DNA of 64,000 nt from contig QNGE01002976.1 in assembly GCA_008508345.1 (NCBI GenBank), positions 33,399 through 97,398 on the forward strand, in the 5' to 3' direction. The notes under the pieces are model-generated. The model did no database searches, was not told the origin of the DNA, and saw only the letters and a list, made by a program, of their open reading frames with translations. Positions 1-13,700 of the stretch are shown here, in pieces. Position numbers and translations under genes: made by a program. Source of the stretch: Paragonimus westermani (taxonomy: Eukaryota > Platyhelminthes > Trematoda > Plagiorchiida > Troglotrematidae). The stretch's first letter is position 1. Each line of letters begins with the position of its first letter.

Positions 1-560
1 ACTCGAGGTTTGCTCTCCTTAGAACACGTCAGTACTGCATATTCTTGCCACGGCCGGTGCTAGCACTCTTGCCAGGCTTTTGTGGGGCGACCGTGTTGAC
101 CAATGTAACGCGCAGTCGAAAGCAGCTAGCGCGCACGGATTAAGTTTGAACTGCGCAACAGAGCGTGCTGCTGTGTTTCCGGCGACGTTTCAGTTTACGT
201 TTGTGTAAGTCGTGTGCTTGGCTTACTGGGCATTCGGCTCATGCTTGTTCGTATTGTTTCCTTTTATAGGACTGTTTTTCGAATCTATACTTCGGAAGAA
301 CGCTGTCCTCCGGTGCGTCCATATTGCCCGGAAGTTGGTCCGCGAGTGTTACGGACATTCAAAGTACAGTCGGCTGGCTTGCGTGTTACACCACTGCGCC
401 ATTCACTTCATATTACACACAAACTAATTATCATATCTGAACACTCGACCACTTACGCTTGTGAGTGATGACCAGGTTGCTCGATCTTCTCGAGAGGAGA
501 CACAGTAACTGTTCTGTTAATTCCAATCGATAACCCCTCGATTAGGACTTCCGAGACAGA
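1..560 (-). repeat. SINE-like foldback repeat, reverse copy (interrupted)
   Basis: Positions 1-125 are the reverse complement of about 885-996, and about 425-545 of about 735-865, so this copy pairs with the forward copy that follows. About 270 bp (roughly 105-378) has no counterpart and looks like an insertion. On the minus strand, a stretch near 378-395 reads tggcgcagtgg, a good RNA polymerase III A-box. Further copies lie at 7.7, 17.1, 18.1 and 57.2 kb. Confidence 0.7.
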
Positions 561-579
561 TCAAACCCTCTGATCTTCT

Positions 580-1090
580 TTCCGAAAGAGTTCGGCTGGA
601 AAGTCCACCTGAATATAAAGGCCGTGATCAAATATGAGTGATATCCAACTTGAAATTAGCCAAAGCGTTCATTTCTCATCAATAATCTAAAATGTCACAT
701 AGCCTGGTGCAACGAGATAGAAGATTTCGACCTGTATCTGAAGTCCTAATCGAGGATTTGTCGACTGGAAATAAGAAGACAGTTACTGTGTCTCCTCTCG
801 AGATGACCGAGTAACCTGATCATTACTCACAAGCGAGAGTAGTCGAGTGTTCAAATATGATAATTAGTTCGTGCCTAATGTGAGGTGATAGACGCCGTGA
901 TCAACACGGTCACCTCAAAAAAGCGTGGTAGAAGTTCTAGCACCGGCCGTGGCAAGAATGTGCAGTACTGACGAGTTCTAAGGAGAGCGAAACTCGAGTC
1001 TAGTGTTTATTTTCGAAATGGACCGGTTGGAAAGTCTATTTGAATGTGGAGGCTGTGATCAAATGCGAATGACGTTCAACTTGTGATTAA
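580..1090 (+). repeat. SINE-like foldback repeat, forward copy
   Basis: The forward partner of 1-560. It holds the conserved block caccggccgtggcaagaatg (about 943-962), followed by gagttctaaggagagcgaaa and then a tail with ggttggaaagtctatttgaa. A second copy of the tail occurs at about 590-660, so the tail is present twice. The two copies with 1-560 could fold into a long hairpin. No protein is encoded. Confidence 0.7.
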
Positions 1091-4000
1091 CCAGATCCCG
1101 GACTATTTATCAGAGATGGTATTTTGAAAGCTGTGGGTGTTTCTCAAAAAGTGGTGTTCATCAAAACGACTATCGATCCTCGTTTTGTTCATAATGATTT
1201 CGGATAATAACCCCATTATCCTCTTTAGCTTTTCACTTTGCCAATACACCTTGGGCGGCTAATTGGACTGACTGACATATGCGGATAGTGCCATTCTATC
1301 GGATTCGTTGAGAGAAGCCAGGACAATTAGAATTGAACATCTGCAGGATAGTTTGCCTGAAAACGGTTTAACCTTGAGTCACTGGAAGATCCAAAACATC
1401 CACATATAGGCAGATAAAAAAAGATGCACCACTGGTCTCGACGACCGATCTTCGGAAGAAAATACAACCATCAGAAATCTGCTTCCCAAACAGCAGCATC
1501 CAAGATTTTCGTTGTACCGTTAAGTTGGAAGGGAATCGTGCCAACAACTGCGGCTATTGCTCTATTAAAATGTCACACGAGGTGGCGACAGCGCCTTTGA
1601 AATCCCATGTGGGAATCAAATTCTTCTGGAGGCTTCTACTGTTGGGATTTCCGCTTACCCTTGTCTCAGCACCGGCCCCAAAACGACGCTGAAGTCCTTG
1701 GACGGAACAGTTAAGATAACCACGAAGAAATGTCTGATGCTGCTCGAATACACATCCAACGTCTCCTTTTACTCGGATATCAATTTCGGTGGCCTTGAGA
1801 TACCCCACTTTCAGTCTCCCGTGCTTCTGAATAGATCTTGTATAGGGCACCACTTTTCATCAAGAAGTGCGGTTCTACAGTGGGCTGTGCATGATCCCTC
1901 GTCGCAACCGTTTCATCGCCTTGCCTTCATATCGAAGTCAGCAATCAAAATAACAATTACACCGAAAGAAGAAGCATAGTTAGCACGGCCTGATTTGAAT
2001 CATATATGTGTGTTACCTAGTATACTTATAACACGACCATATATGGATTTCTATAAACGTTCAATTCGTATGCACTGACGGGAATATGCGCATGTTATGC
2101 ATGAATCACAATATCAAAACATGAGTCTCATTTACGCAGAGACACTATATCTCGTTTTGGCCCATCGCGTGAATCCTGAATCTGGATATATATGCCCTTT
2201 GTTAACGGTAGATTGTTATTGATACTCTGAAGGACATCACATGACTTGTGTCTTCCCAGTGTTGTATTCAAATTCATCAAGGGGACGAATTGTTTTGGAT
2301 CTTGTTCACACACTAAATTCACAACCACTAAGATCGAAGTCTCAACAGCAATGATAACCGCTAAAGTTCTTGCCAAGCGGGATCTGTGTGTAGTTTCTGA
2401 TTGGAAGTTTCGAGGACTCGAAATGATATAGCCTAGGCGGTACATAACCTCATCGCACGAGATGCAAACTCTGAAGCATGCCGCCCTCCCTAGCTTGGAG
2501 AAATAACCACTGTGCGATTGTGATTGTGGGCCACCCAAATGACCCGTTAGATAGTGTTGTTTAAAGCATGCAATTGCTTTAATTTGAGAGTCAATTTAGG
2601 TACAATTTTCAATTCCGTCCACATCTACTTAAGGCCACAGAACAGATCAGAATCATATAACAACTGATTTACCAGATCTCACCTACACAAGCGATTCAGC
2701 ATAAACACTGAATGGGTCACCCAATAGAAAAAATTAATGGTCTCCTATACAGGACTCCTAAACGATGGCCAATACCTGGGTATTAATTTGAGTGACAACA
2801 CGACATTATCATTTCATGTTGATGTTTTTGAAAATTTCTAGGGTTTCCGTTTTGTGTCCAGCGCTTAACTTCTTTCTCCATTCCCCACTACTTGGTTTGT
2901 CGTTTTTTTGAGGTTTCCATGCTCTTCTACTAGGTGTCTTGTTCACTTGTTTTTCCCTTAGCTTGTTATCAGAAGGCCGCAAACTTTTGCCAAACCCTTA
3001 AAATATCTTGACCGTCAAACCATTCGTTGATTTTATTGCTTCTAATCCTTTCGAAATGTGTCAACAATTAGCAACAAGAATTCTTGTAGTCAGATCTTCT
3101 TAAGTGTATTGTCACATCTTCCACTAGATCCTTGCACAAACGTTTGCTTTCACGTACTTGATCAGATCATTCTTCGGTTATTCTTCATTCAACTCCATTT
3201 TTACTCAAACCAAATGTTCTGACTCTAGGATTAACCCCAAAACTAAATCAGTAGATATTTTTCACATCTAATAACGACTACGGCCGGTTTCCGCAACTTG
3301 TCATTGAGCTTCATGGTCGTTCCAATAATTTTGTGTCCTGAGTACAAATTACTCGAGTGCTCTCTACTTGATAAAGAGGTGCCTATGTAAAAAAAAGAGG
3401 CTGGAAACTCACTTCCCGTGGTGCATAAAGCATTTCATTGCCTTGATTTGTCTCAAGTTGACAGCTCATCTTGGGCACGATTATAGAGCTTGTCAAGAGG
3501 CAAGTTTTAGATGGGAAACTGACCATCAAAACAAAAAATTCGACACAGTGCGAGACATTTAGTTATGGTAGATCGATCAACTTGTGGAGTTTGATCAGTT
3601 GTGCTGCCATGCACAGACTACTCTACAGCACTGTAACTTGCAACACCAAAAGTTGACCCAGTATCTCTAACTCCACTCACGCGGACGGGACGAGAATATT
3701 AAATGGGGACGCTAACAACCTTTTAAACAACTCGTATCTTAGTGTGTTCGATTTCACTCGCCCATCACCTGCCAGACAGTGTTTGCGACATGGATGTTCT
3801 TATCAAAATGCCGTTTATACAATACTTGGCTTCCCGACAATTATTAAGGCTTCGTGACAATACTTCCTGGATCCTAATCTCAATTCTTTCCTGGTACTAA
3901 AGAAGTGTGCTAAGGGCGTGTTAGGACCACCTTGTGAATTGCGTAATCAATCGCTGTTGTAGGACAAACTTCCCAAAGCCTTGAGAGTACGTACAGTGAC

Positions 4001-4547
4001 ATCTACTTTTACAGGATGGAACCACAACGAACCCACAAACTACAGGCCGGTTGCATTGTTAACATTGGCCTGAACGATAACGGAAAACTTGATTGTACAC
4101 CAGTTACAGGTGCGTTTGCTTCGATTTACATCGTTGACAAACAATCAGTGTGGACTCCGTATGAATAGTTTTGCGCTTGTGGTTTAATAACAGACTGTGA
4201 CTGAATATCTGTCTAATGTTCTGTAGTCCACAATAGTGGTGCCGCTGACCAACTGAGACTGAAATCCTTCAACAATTTCGCTCTGTTTTCTAAATCTGGT
4301 AGCTGGTATTCCGATACGAATGGACCCATTCAGCTTTCTCAAGTTTATAGACTTGCGAACCGAGTAGTTGTGAACGTCGAGTGTGGTCGGTGAAAGGGTA
4401 ACGAAAAATGTAGTGATGAACGTGAAAGTACTAATGCATAACGGAGAGAAGTGAATTATCTATTTGAAAAACTGTCCCACCACTCATCTAATGATTAAAT
4501 TCGGTGACTAGTTGTGAATGAAACAAAAGGGATAATTTTCCAAACAG
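1091..4547. other. Downstream flank of the SLC26 gene, no recognised feature
   Basis: About 3.5 kb past the SLC26 stop codon. It holds only short, mutually overlapping open frames on both strands (the longest is 2128-2538, minus, 136 codons). None has a recognisable domain or convincing splice signals. The first few hundred bases below 4548 should be the SLC26 3' UTR. Confidence 0.5.
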
Positions 4548-4735
4548 TTAGCAATTTGGTCCCGTAGTACTGGACTCTTGCTCTTCCATTGTTCTTAAAG
4601 TCATTGTCTGTAGGCTACACCTGGCCACGTAATCCATGCAGGCACTGTATGCGTCGTACACGGTTGGGTAGGTCAAATCAAGCAGAGTTGGTTGCGCCCA
4701 GGTTGATATGTTCAAACATTTGTGATGTGTGAATT
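4548..4735 (-). CDS. SLC26 terminal exon with stop codon
   Basis: 188 bp: two bases completing a split Glu codon, 61 codons, then TAG at the lower end. The acceptor is a T-rich tract ending ttgttttgatag just above 4735. The product FTHHKCLNISTWAQPTLLDL, then TYPTVYDAYSACMDYVA, corresponds to the last STAS helices, where family members carry a (F/Y)-x-T-(I/V)-x-D-A-(V/Y)-x-x-(A/C) pattern. A polar tail of about 22 residues follows and ends in Cys. The phase (1) agrees with the GC donor of the previous exon. This short tail has no PDZ-type end. Confidence 0.82.
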
Positions 4736-7700
4736 CTATCAAAACAAATTAGAAACTGTAATCAGGTTGTAGTGAGCGGCGAATGAATAAATTTACTTTT
4801 CGAACCTATCTGCTAGGGTTATTATGACATGGAAAACGTTCAAATAAAGACAGAATATCTTGACGGTTCCCTGAAAAAAAAATGTAAACGGTAGAAGGTA
4901 AAAGATCTTGGGCAAAGTCGATTACTTGACTGTACAGCGTGAGATAACTCCTCCTGTGGACACTTCACTTTAGAGACGGCTCATCCGCAAAATGGCAGCA
5001 CCAGCGGAGAAATAAGTAAAATGATGTAAGTACTGTGAATCAGGCGCACATGTCTACGAGAGCTATAGGCTTCACTGCCCCGTTGGCAATATGTACAAAA
5101 GTACAGGATAGAGGGCAGTTTGTAGTGACCTCGTGACCTAAATTCCACCTACTGTGCACGCTGGGGACGGGGTATAGAAGAAATTCCTTTGCGATATGTG
5201 CCTTGTCGAATCCCTTTCGTGGAAGCGTATTGTGAAAGTCACGAGTTGTCTCTACTTTCGATTCGGGCTTACAAGCAGTGTACGGAGTGAGTGCAGCTGT
5301 TCATTCGCTCAGTGCACATGCTGCCTGCAATGTGCACCAGCATGTTCTATGCAAGTGAGGATTAAGTGGTTTTAACAAATCCAGTTCTCGTGCACTATAA
5401 TAAGCGTCCTGTGTGAATCGTCTTATCTTACAGCAATCCAGGGTTGGAACCGATGCATCTGAGAGTCCATCTTAGTCTTCACCTGCGTGACACAAGAGGT
5501 CGATTGATACCTCATTTTTAAGCCATCTTATGCCTTAATAGCTGAAGGTTTTCAAGCGGGATAGCTGACAGAAGTGACTGCAGTTAACCCGTTGATGACC
5601 ACTCATACCAAAAGCCTACAATCTTCTTACTGCCAACCAAATAACCTGAAAATGGTGTCTAAAGTGATGACAGGTTGTTCTCCCTGACAGACACCTAGCC
5701 GGGTGACAAAACTGGACGTTCTCCAAGAAACATGTAAGTTTCAGCCTAATGCATCGGACCAGATCAGCTGAGGTACCTCAGTAGTTCTACAAAGAAGCAT
5801 ATACATATATATTAACATTCCTCTTCGTCTTCTTAACTATGTAGCAACATATCTGTGGACAGCAGGTAAAGGAGTAAGCTATCGAAACCTATTGGTCAAT
5901 TCCAAGGCAATCAAATGGTTCACGTGAATCGATTTTCAGCGCACCATATCAGTTGATAGGTTCACGGGATACTCGCAAAATCTAGTTAATCTTAAGAAAC
6001 AACACCAGTTAACAAAAATCACCTAGACCTTAGTTTTAATTACGGAATACAACCTAAAATGAGACCCACGCAGACAACTAGTGATACCCTCAACTGACAT
6101 GAACACAATATAACTGTAGAACATAATGCAACAAGTCAATCTTGCTGTATCACAAATGTGGTAGAACGAACACACTCCCTCGTTAAACCAAGACCGGTCA
6201 ATTGTCAAATGAGAGTGGTTGAATCACCGACGTGGTCGGGTGCACAAGGATACAACATAGATCAAAAACCCCGATCTCAGTGATCACCAAAAGTATTCAC
6301 CTGATCGGTCATGACGTTAACCCAGACATTGCGTAATTCTAAGCTGACTATGTTCGCACTCAGTGAGACTATGTTGCTCACGCAATATTGCTCGATCTTG
6401 CACGGGCAAAAGTTTGTTTGCATACTCTCGTACAGGAGTGCCATAATCAGGGACGGTTGCATCATTGCCACTCCAGGTGCAAGACAGTCCGCCTCGATTG
6501 TGACAATGTTTTTAACTGCATCAGTAGAAACATTTTGTTCTGCCTTCTCAAAGTGTATGAAGTTTTTGACATTTCTTGGCTTGACCCAACTTAACCCAGA
6601 CCTGTACAGCACCTAACATCGCTCTCAAATACTTTAAGTAGTCTGCACTACGTGCCGGTGATAGTCCCACCCATCGACGGTCAGACAATTCCTCACATTC
6701 CTCAGGATATCGCCTGACTACGCATCATATCCCGAACGCTGCACACGTGCACACGCTGCAAACGTGTCCAATAAGGAATAGCCATCAAAACAACTATGTT
6801 CTTCTTTGTGTACATCGTAAGCACAGTTTCTGAAGATGCCTTTAGTGGCATTTAGATGCACAACACTGAAGAATCCCTTGTTATGTTCACGTTTCATCCG
6901 TTACTTAGCATGCCAGGGAGTCCATATCAGATTCGTTAGTGTCAACAGTCCCATAGTCCTGAAAAACTTACAACTAGTGTGACCAGTGAGGTGTTTTGTT
7001 GAGGTGTGGTCAGGTAACTCAGTAGGCTAAAGTAAGTAGTCACCTGTATAGCACCGTTCTAGCTGACCGGGACATTGACAACTTGGACTCCCTAGTAACT
7101 CCAGCAGGAAACTGTTATGAGTAAGCGCCCTTCTGGTAAGTTTTGGGATGCGAATTGTTGATAGTAATGTTAAGGAGGTCTCACTCACCTCTGTTAGCTG
7201 ACAAAGTAATAACCGTAAAATTAAGTCTAATCATCAGTAACAGGGACGTTCATACCATCCTTGGTGCACTTGTCCGTGAATTAATTTTTCATTCGACTTC
7301 CTGTGGTGAGATCGATGAAGTATCAAAAGGTCAGGTGGTAACGTCTTGGAGTTGAAGTACAGACAAGATGGCATTCTACATGGAGTTTAGCGTATAGTTT
7401 AATTAACTACGTCTTACACCGGATTCCACCTTTCGCATCCAGAATGAGTTTTCTATCAGCTTCTCTAGAAACGAAGGATGAATGCACCTTCATTAATCTC
7501 TATTCAAAATACAGATCATCAGGTTAAAGGAAATTACACTTCCAATTGACTGAGAAGGTTTCACTACAAACATATCATTTTGGAATTGGCAGGCACCAAG
7601 TGTTTCATGTCAAGAAGGCAGAATAACTTGAACATTATTCTTTAGTGAATGTTTGCTGATCTCGGTAAAACGCCTCCTACTTGTCTTGTAAGTTTATTGA

Positions 7701-10700
7701 AACATTGGTCAGCACGGTGGCATCGTCAAAGCATGGGCCAAAGTTCTACTGTCGGTCGTGGTGGAGATATGGGTGGATATAAAGAACCGCCGTAGATTAT
7801 AAGGTTCCTTTCAGACAAAGGCTGACTGGAAAGTCCACCAGAATTCCAATGACACTACCAACTGAATTAGGTTCAACCTATATGAAACAGATTTCCAATA
7901 ATTAGGTACTCATTAAATTTTATTAACACAAGCACGAAAAAGGTTGAAGATTTTTAGCATCCTGGTTATTCGCACAACCCACATGTATAAAAAAGTGATT
8001 AGGCGTAACCAACAGGTAGATTCTATCGGATAACAGCATGATGAATGATGTGAGTCTGTGAAAAAAACATCTTGTCCTCATGACGACTTTTGAAGGCAGA
8101 GAAGCTTGGCTCTAACCCAAAGTTTGTTTCGCTAGTGTCTTTCGTGTCGTAACGTGCAAACTTAGTAACAGATGTAGTCCGATGTCTATCCTACCAAAAT
8201 ACACATTACTTCATCTGTACGTAATCTGATAATTTTTGTGAGAGTCGGGATAGTGCGGTGAGTTACGATGGGAACATGAAAACCGGTATAACTGGTTTTT
8301 GCTTGCTCATCTGGGGAAGACCACCGCCTCGAGAGCCTGCGTTCCCTTTTATTCCAATTAACGAGCAAGGCATTCACAACACCTTTCAAATGATGACGTA
8401 GGAACAGACGCTCCGTTTGTCTTCGGAACTCGCTCAAATGAGAATCATTATACTGAAATGACCTGAGACATAAAATAAACACAAGCGAGGTTTCTGAATT
8501 TCAAAGACAAGAGTTATTCCTACCTGAAGTATACAATAAGGTCGATAACCATCAACGCTTAGTCAGTCAAATGCACTTGCCTCCTACGTAGATAGGCACC
8601 ACATGATCCTCGATCAGTTCATAATGTAGAGTCTGCAAGACATGAGCTCCGGTCGGATCCACGTGCGACAGGCCGTTGAGCTCGAGTAGCAAAAAGGTTT
8701 TCCTTGACATAGTCTCTCGATTTTCTGTTGAAAACCGAGCGTCCGGTTCGGAAATATTTGAAATCTGTCGACACTGGCAGAAATACATAAACTCAATCAT
8801 AACTGATCAGCTGCCTAGAATATACGTACTCATCAGTAGCTGTAACCTAGAACAAAAAGCTAATAAGCTACATGATATACTTTATATGGATAAATTTTTA
8901 TACGCTACGGGCAACAGTTCAGAACCGAATACACGTCCAGTGTACTGTCGTTAGATCAAAGTGTTAGTTACTTGAAATCAGTTCCATTGTAAGTGACTGG
9001 TGCATTCTTGTGACCCACAGAGTGAATCTGAAACCAGAGATTTAGTTTGTGGATTCGAGCATATGTGCTGCATCGAACGTATGAGCCGATATTGACACTT
9101 GGTCAAACAATGCACACCAGACCGCAAGTATTAAACCAGGTTGAGACTGTATGCCACTACTGCGGTTTTGTGTATGCTGACAATCGTCCATGTTGAGTTG
9201 TATAACCCGTGATCAGAATAACTTTTCCGGTCGTTTGGGTAAGCTAAGAAGCTTACAAATGCAAACAAATTGCAAATTGCTGAGTAGATGAGATCAGTTG
9301 TGCCCAACTTTCCAGAAGTAGCACAAATTCAACAAGTGCAGTACGAAGAACCAACAACATGCCCCAAAGAACGAATTGATCAAATAAGTGACTTGGCCAA
9401 CTTGATAGCCTTGCTTAAGACAACCATAATTTAGAATTATGACAGTACAGTGAATAGACATGAGCATTGAGATGCTCCACATATTTGGGTAAGACAGTAA
9501 GAGGACAAAAGTGTCCTTCAGATTATTAGTTCTTACATTCTTATCAGATTTGAACAAGTAATTTATTTTAAACATAGAGATAGAGTTCCATGTAGCTTTA
9601 CAGACCAATCCTTCATAACTTGTTAACCAGCGTACACCTTTGGTTGGGTTGTACTGAAAACGTACACGCAGCGCAAGGTAACGAGTGATGCTTTTAATTC
9701 ATTTTGTTTATCTCACTGTACTCAGCAATCATAACAGATGGAGCTTTTATGAGAACATGCGGTGATCAACAGGTGCACTGGACAACGCCTTGGCAAAATG
9801 TAGGTTTTTGTGGTGTGGAACAGGACACTGGTGGCACTCACTTCATGATCTGTCTGGAGTATGCAACTAGTGATGGAAGAAGATTGAATTCAGTCTTGCG
9901 GATCAACCGGTATGATTCGAACGGCCAGCTGAGTTTGTGATCACTTTTCAACGCCTCTGTTGATCTGAATACTCAGAGTTCGATTGGTCCCCCCTCTGTG
10001 ACGCTTACGGTAACTGCATGAGGATCAGTTAAATCTATCTGGTTCCTCTTGTCTGATAACAGAAACATTCGCACACTTCACTGTAGCAGATAAAAATTAT
10101 GGTGGGGTGACAAGTTTGTAAAATAGCTTCGGCTGTCTGATCATGAAGCAACGTCAGTGAACAGTGTCACTCTCAGGTAACGTTACTGACCATGAAACGT
10201 TTTGAATTGATTTTTAATTTGTAATGAGGGATACCTTTTTACTTTGTCCTCTTTGACTGGTAGGAGGAAAATCAGCTTTCTTTTTAAAATTTACTGATAG
10301 TGCGAATTCGTCTTATTCTCGATAGTTGGATGAACATTTACAGCTTCATACGTGGAACTCCTTCGAAAAAGTCGACAGATGCACATCCTACAGTTAACTT
10401 TAACGCTTTGAATTAATGTTTGAGCCGATACTCCGGCCAGTGGTGCTGATATCTGATCATTCCTTAAGACATGGGGAACGCTTCTAGTGTGCGACTACTT
10501 GAGATCTAACTGTTGGAAGTTGACCTCAGGCTCACTTCCCTATGAGTTAACTAATTTGACCTCTGTGACACTGATCTGGTCTTAGTCCCGAAGTGTTCCA
10601 TCCATCCCGCCAATCTCAGGACGCTGCTTGATCTGAAAACTTTCATGAACTCCCTTCTACAGTGCCAAAACGCGACACACTACCCAACTAAGGCGAACTG

Positions 10701-13700
10701 TTCTGTTTTTTCAAGTACAACCTCCTTTTATTCGCTTTGCAATGCGATATTGCCTACTTACGAAGAGGTGACCTACGATCAGGAGACGGATTCATCATGT
10801 ATCATATTGGCACGTCAGAATCAGAGACAAATGGTCCTCAAGGTGTTAGGATTCATCGATGGCTCAATGGTAATGACAGTGTTTCGATTAAGAGGCCCAC
10901 AATGAAGACAACAAACTAGACCTCTCCTTAGGATTATCAAGGGTGGTGATTTCAGGCTGCCAAGAGCAAAATTTTCCAACGGGCATTAAGAAGTCTGCTA
11001 CTGTGGTCAGCTCAGAGAAGGACGGATTAGTGAGGGAAAGATCTGTGGTGATTCAATGAACATCACTGGGGTCCAGCTCACAACACAGGGTGTAACTGTG
11101 GACTGACTTTTCAATAGGTCACGCTCTCCAGCCACTGGATACGCTATATTCCCGGTAAACAACTGTTCGAAAATATGCAATTATATCTGACTAAAATTAA
11201 TTGCGTTCTACCAGACTTTTACCATCTCACTTCTGCTATTACGGCCGGTTCTACCTGGTTCATTTCTAGGTGCCTAGTGTGAATGTAATCCGATATCTGG
11301 CATTCAAGTCGTATTCTAATGTACGCTCACAACAGCTGTTCCCGTTGATGCCCATTGTTTAGAGGCTCAGACAACCTGTTCGATCATAGAGGCCGACAAG
11401 TAAGCGCCTCGTCATGATTGCTCCGAGATCAGTGAACCACTTGCGCAGTCGAAAGGCCTGCACGACTTTGCCATTACCTTCAAGTTCATGATTTATCGAT
11501 TCATCAGGATAGCAAATTAGGTTGGAGAACGAAATTTTTTGATAGGTTCCGTTCAACAAACATTTAATGAGGCTGTCAAGATTTTCAACCACTCTTTCCA
11601 AATCGATTTTGTCTGTTTCATTCCGGAAACAGTGTACCAATTGCTCTACTCTCTTCATCTACGATTCCACTGCAGAGGACAGTAAGTCGATAAACCATAG
11701 GTTGATTCTACAACTGGGTTTGTGTTACCAAGTCAAACCATGTATTTTTCCACGATTCTGATTATCACCTAGCACGTTCTCTGTAATATTAAACGGTTCC
11801 ATAATCAGCTCTTGATCTCAAAGCATTGCTCGTCAGCACATCTATCCGTGAGGCCCTCATCAAATGCTCATCTGACACCAATAAGTTTGTGGTAGATACT
11901 TTTGTACCAACCCAGATCGAAAATGCAAGGTTGGGTCACCCTGTCAAAAGCTTACACACATAATACAAGTGGGGATCAGTAGGGCATAATCAATATGGTT
12001 TAACACATTGTCATTACACAGGAGCATCTTCAACTCATAAAACAGTACACCTTGAAAAATTCGCTCTGCATGATATCTCATGGAACAGCATTCGGTGGAT
12101 GGTCAAAAGACAGGCAACTCTTGTCAACGGAACTAACATTCCCACTTTGACTTATATGACAATTTAATAGCCCGATTGGTCAGGAGAACACGAAGAACAA
12201 ATTCACGATACCCGTTGCAGTGCAACATTGTGCTAAATTAGTTCGTGGTGGTAATTCGGGAGTAAACAACTGTATTGGAAGAGTGTGGAAATGGGTGTTT
12301 TAACCTGGTAAATTTAGCCAAGACTAGATTCGCATCTCAAAATGTTCAATGTGCCCGGCTGATGAAGGAAAACACCGCTTATGTATTCACCATGAAAAAA
12401 AAACACGTACTAACTGTATCTTATTCAAAAGATCTTTTTCACAATCGACCCCTCTAGCACAATCAGTAAACAAGCTCTCGTAAGCAACCTACGGGGTTAC
12501 TTCGCCCAATACGGAGTACAGATGTGATGTGTGTTGGACGACCGATCACAGTTCAAGAGCATGGAACTCTACCATTTTAGTTTTTTCACTGTGTTGCCTA
12601 TTCACAACACAGCCCATCCAATGGAATGAAAAAATCCGTTGTCAAAGATAGCAATCAAAAATATCTTACACACCAGATCCTAAGTTAACACAAGGGACAG
12701 CCATCGAAACTTTCTTCGGTAAAAGCGCTATTGTGGATGCAGGCCTGAACTGTCACTTCATTCGCGACTGGTCAAGATGTCTCGATGCAGCCTACACTTT
12801 TTAGAAATGTCATTGTAGCAAGGTTTAGGAGAAGAAGCGTTACAACACTCCAATAGACAATGGCTTGCATGAACAGGCTGCATTTGTGGCGGTATCGGAA
12901 AGGAGAAATGTGCTGATTTGCTAATGTCCTCAAGGGCTAACTGGACATTTGCAACACGGCAGACAGAGGCAGATGTTACACATTAAGCAGTAGTGATTAG
13001 TTAACAATAATCGAAAAAAAGAAACAGCGAGGCGATACGCAATGTAATCGGTCAACCCATGCTCAGGTGTGCTCGAAAACACGTGATAACATGATTGAAA
13101 CGCAGTCGATCAGGTCACATCAGGCCAAACTGAGTTAATTGACGCACACAAGCCAATCAATCAGCAGGACTACCACGACGATTGCCGATCAAGACCGGTG
13201 CTTGACAGCCCGATTTGACATGGAGTTGCTGGTTGTAGCACTAGTTTCTGTTTCAAATAACGTATAGACCCATTTGCTTTGCCGAATAAACTAGTGTTTG
13301 AGGTGTACGTGTTTGGAGAGGTGCCAAACAGTTGGTGTTCCATTTATATCCCTCCAAACCCCAATTGTCTATCAATGAATGAAGATAACGCGTGCCAATC
13401 CGTAGGTAGGAAAAATTCTGTGAAAACGAATCCGCATTTTTAATGTGCTTCAGACAAGATACAATAATGTGTCATCCCATAACTGACCAAACACGAGTTA
13501 CCACATAGAAAGTAGGCGCCAGTAGCGATCCCCGGGGTGGGACTTTTTAAAAGGTTAAGATAGCGTTCATTAATCACTTTCAAACCAACCATGTGATTGG
13601 CTTTGTCCGTCCACAGTTCTGTGCACGATGAATTTAATCAGAAAAACAAAGAATGAGCATCGAAGATTATCCGGATCTTGCCTCAGCAGTAAGAAAGACG

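Noticed and set aside
2128..2538. 136-codon minus-strand open frame
   Set aside because: No motif, composition no different from the surroundings, and overlapped by an open frame on the other strand.
8186..8482. 98-codon minus-strand frame just below the STAS exon, considered as the next SLC26 exon
   Set aside because: It does not resemble the STAS end. The 4548-4735 exon fits in sequence and in phase.
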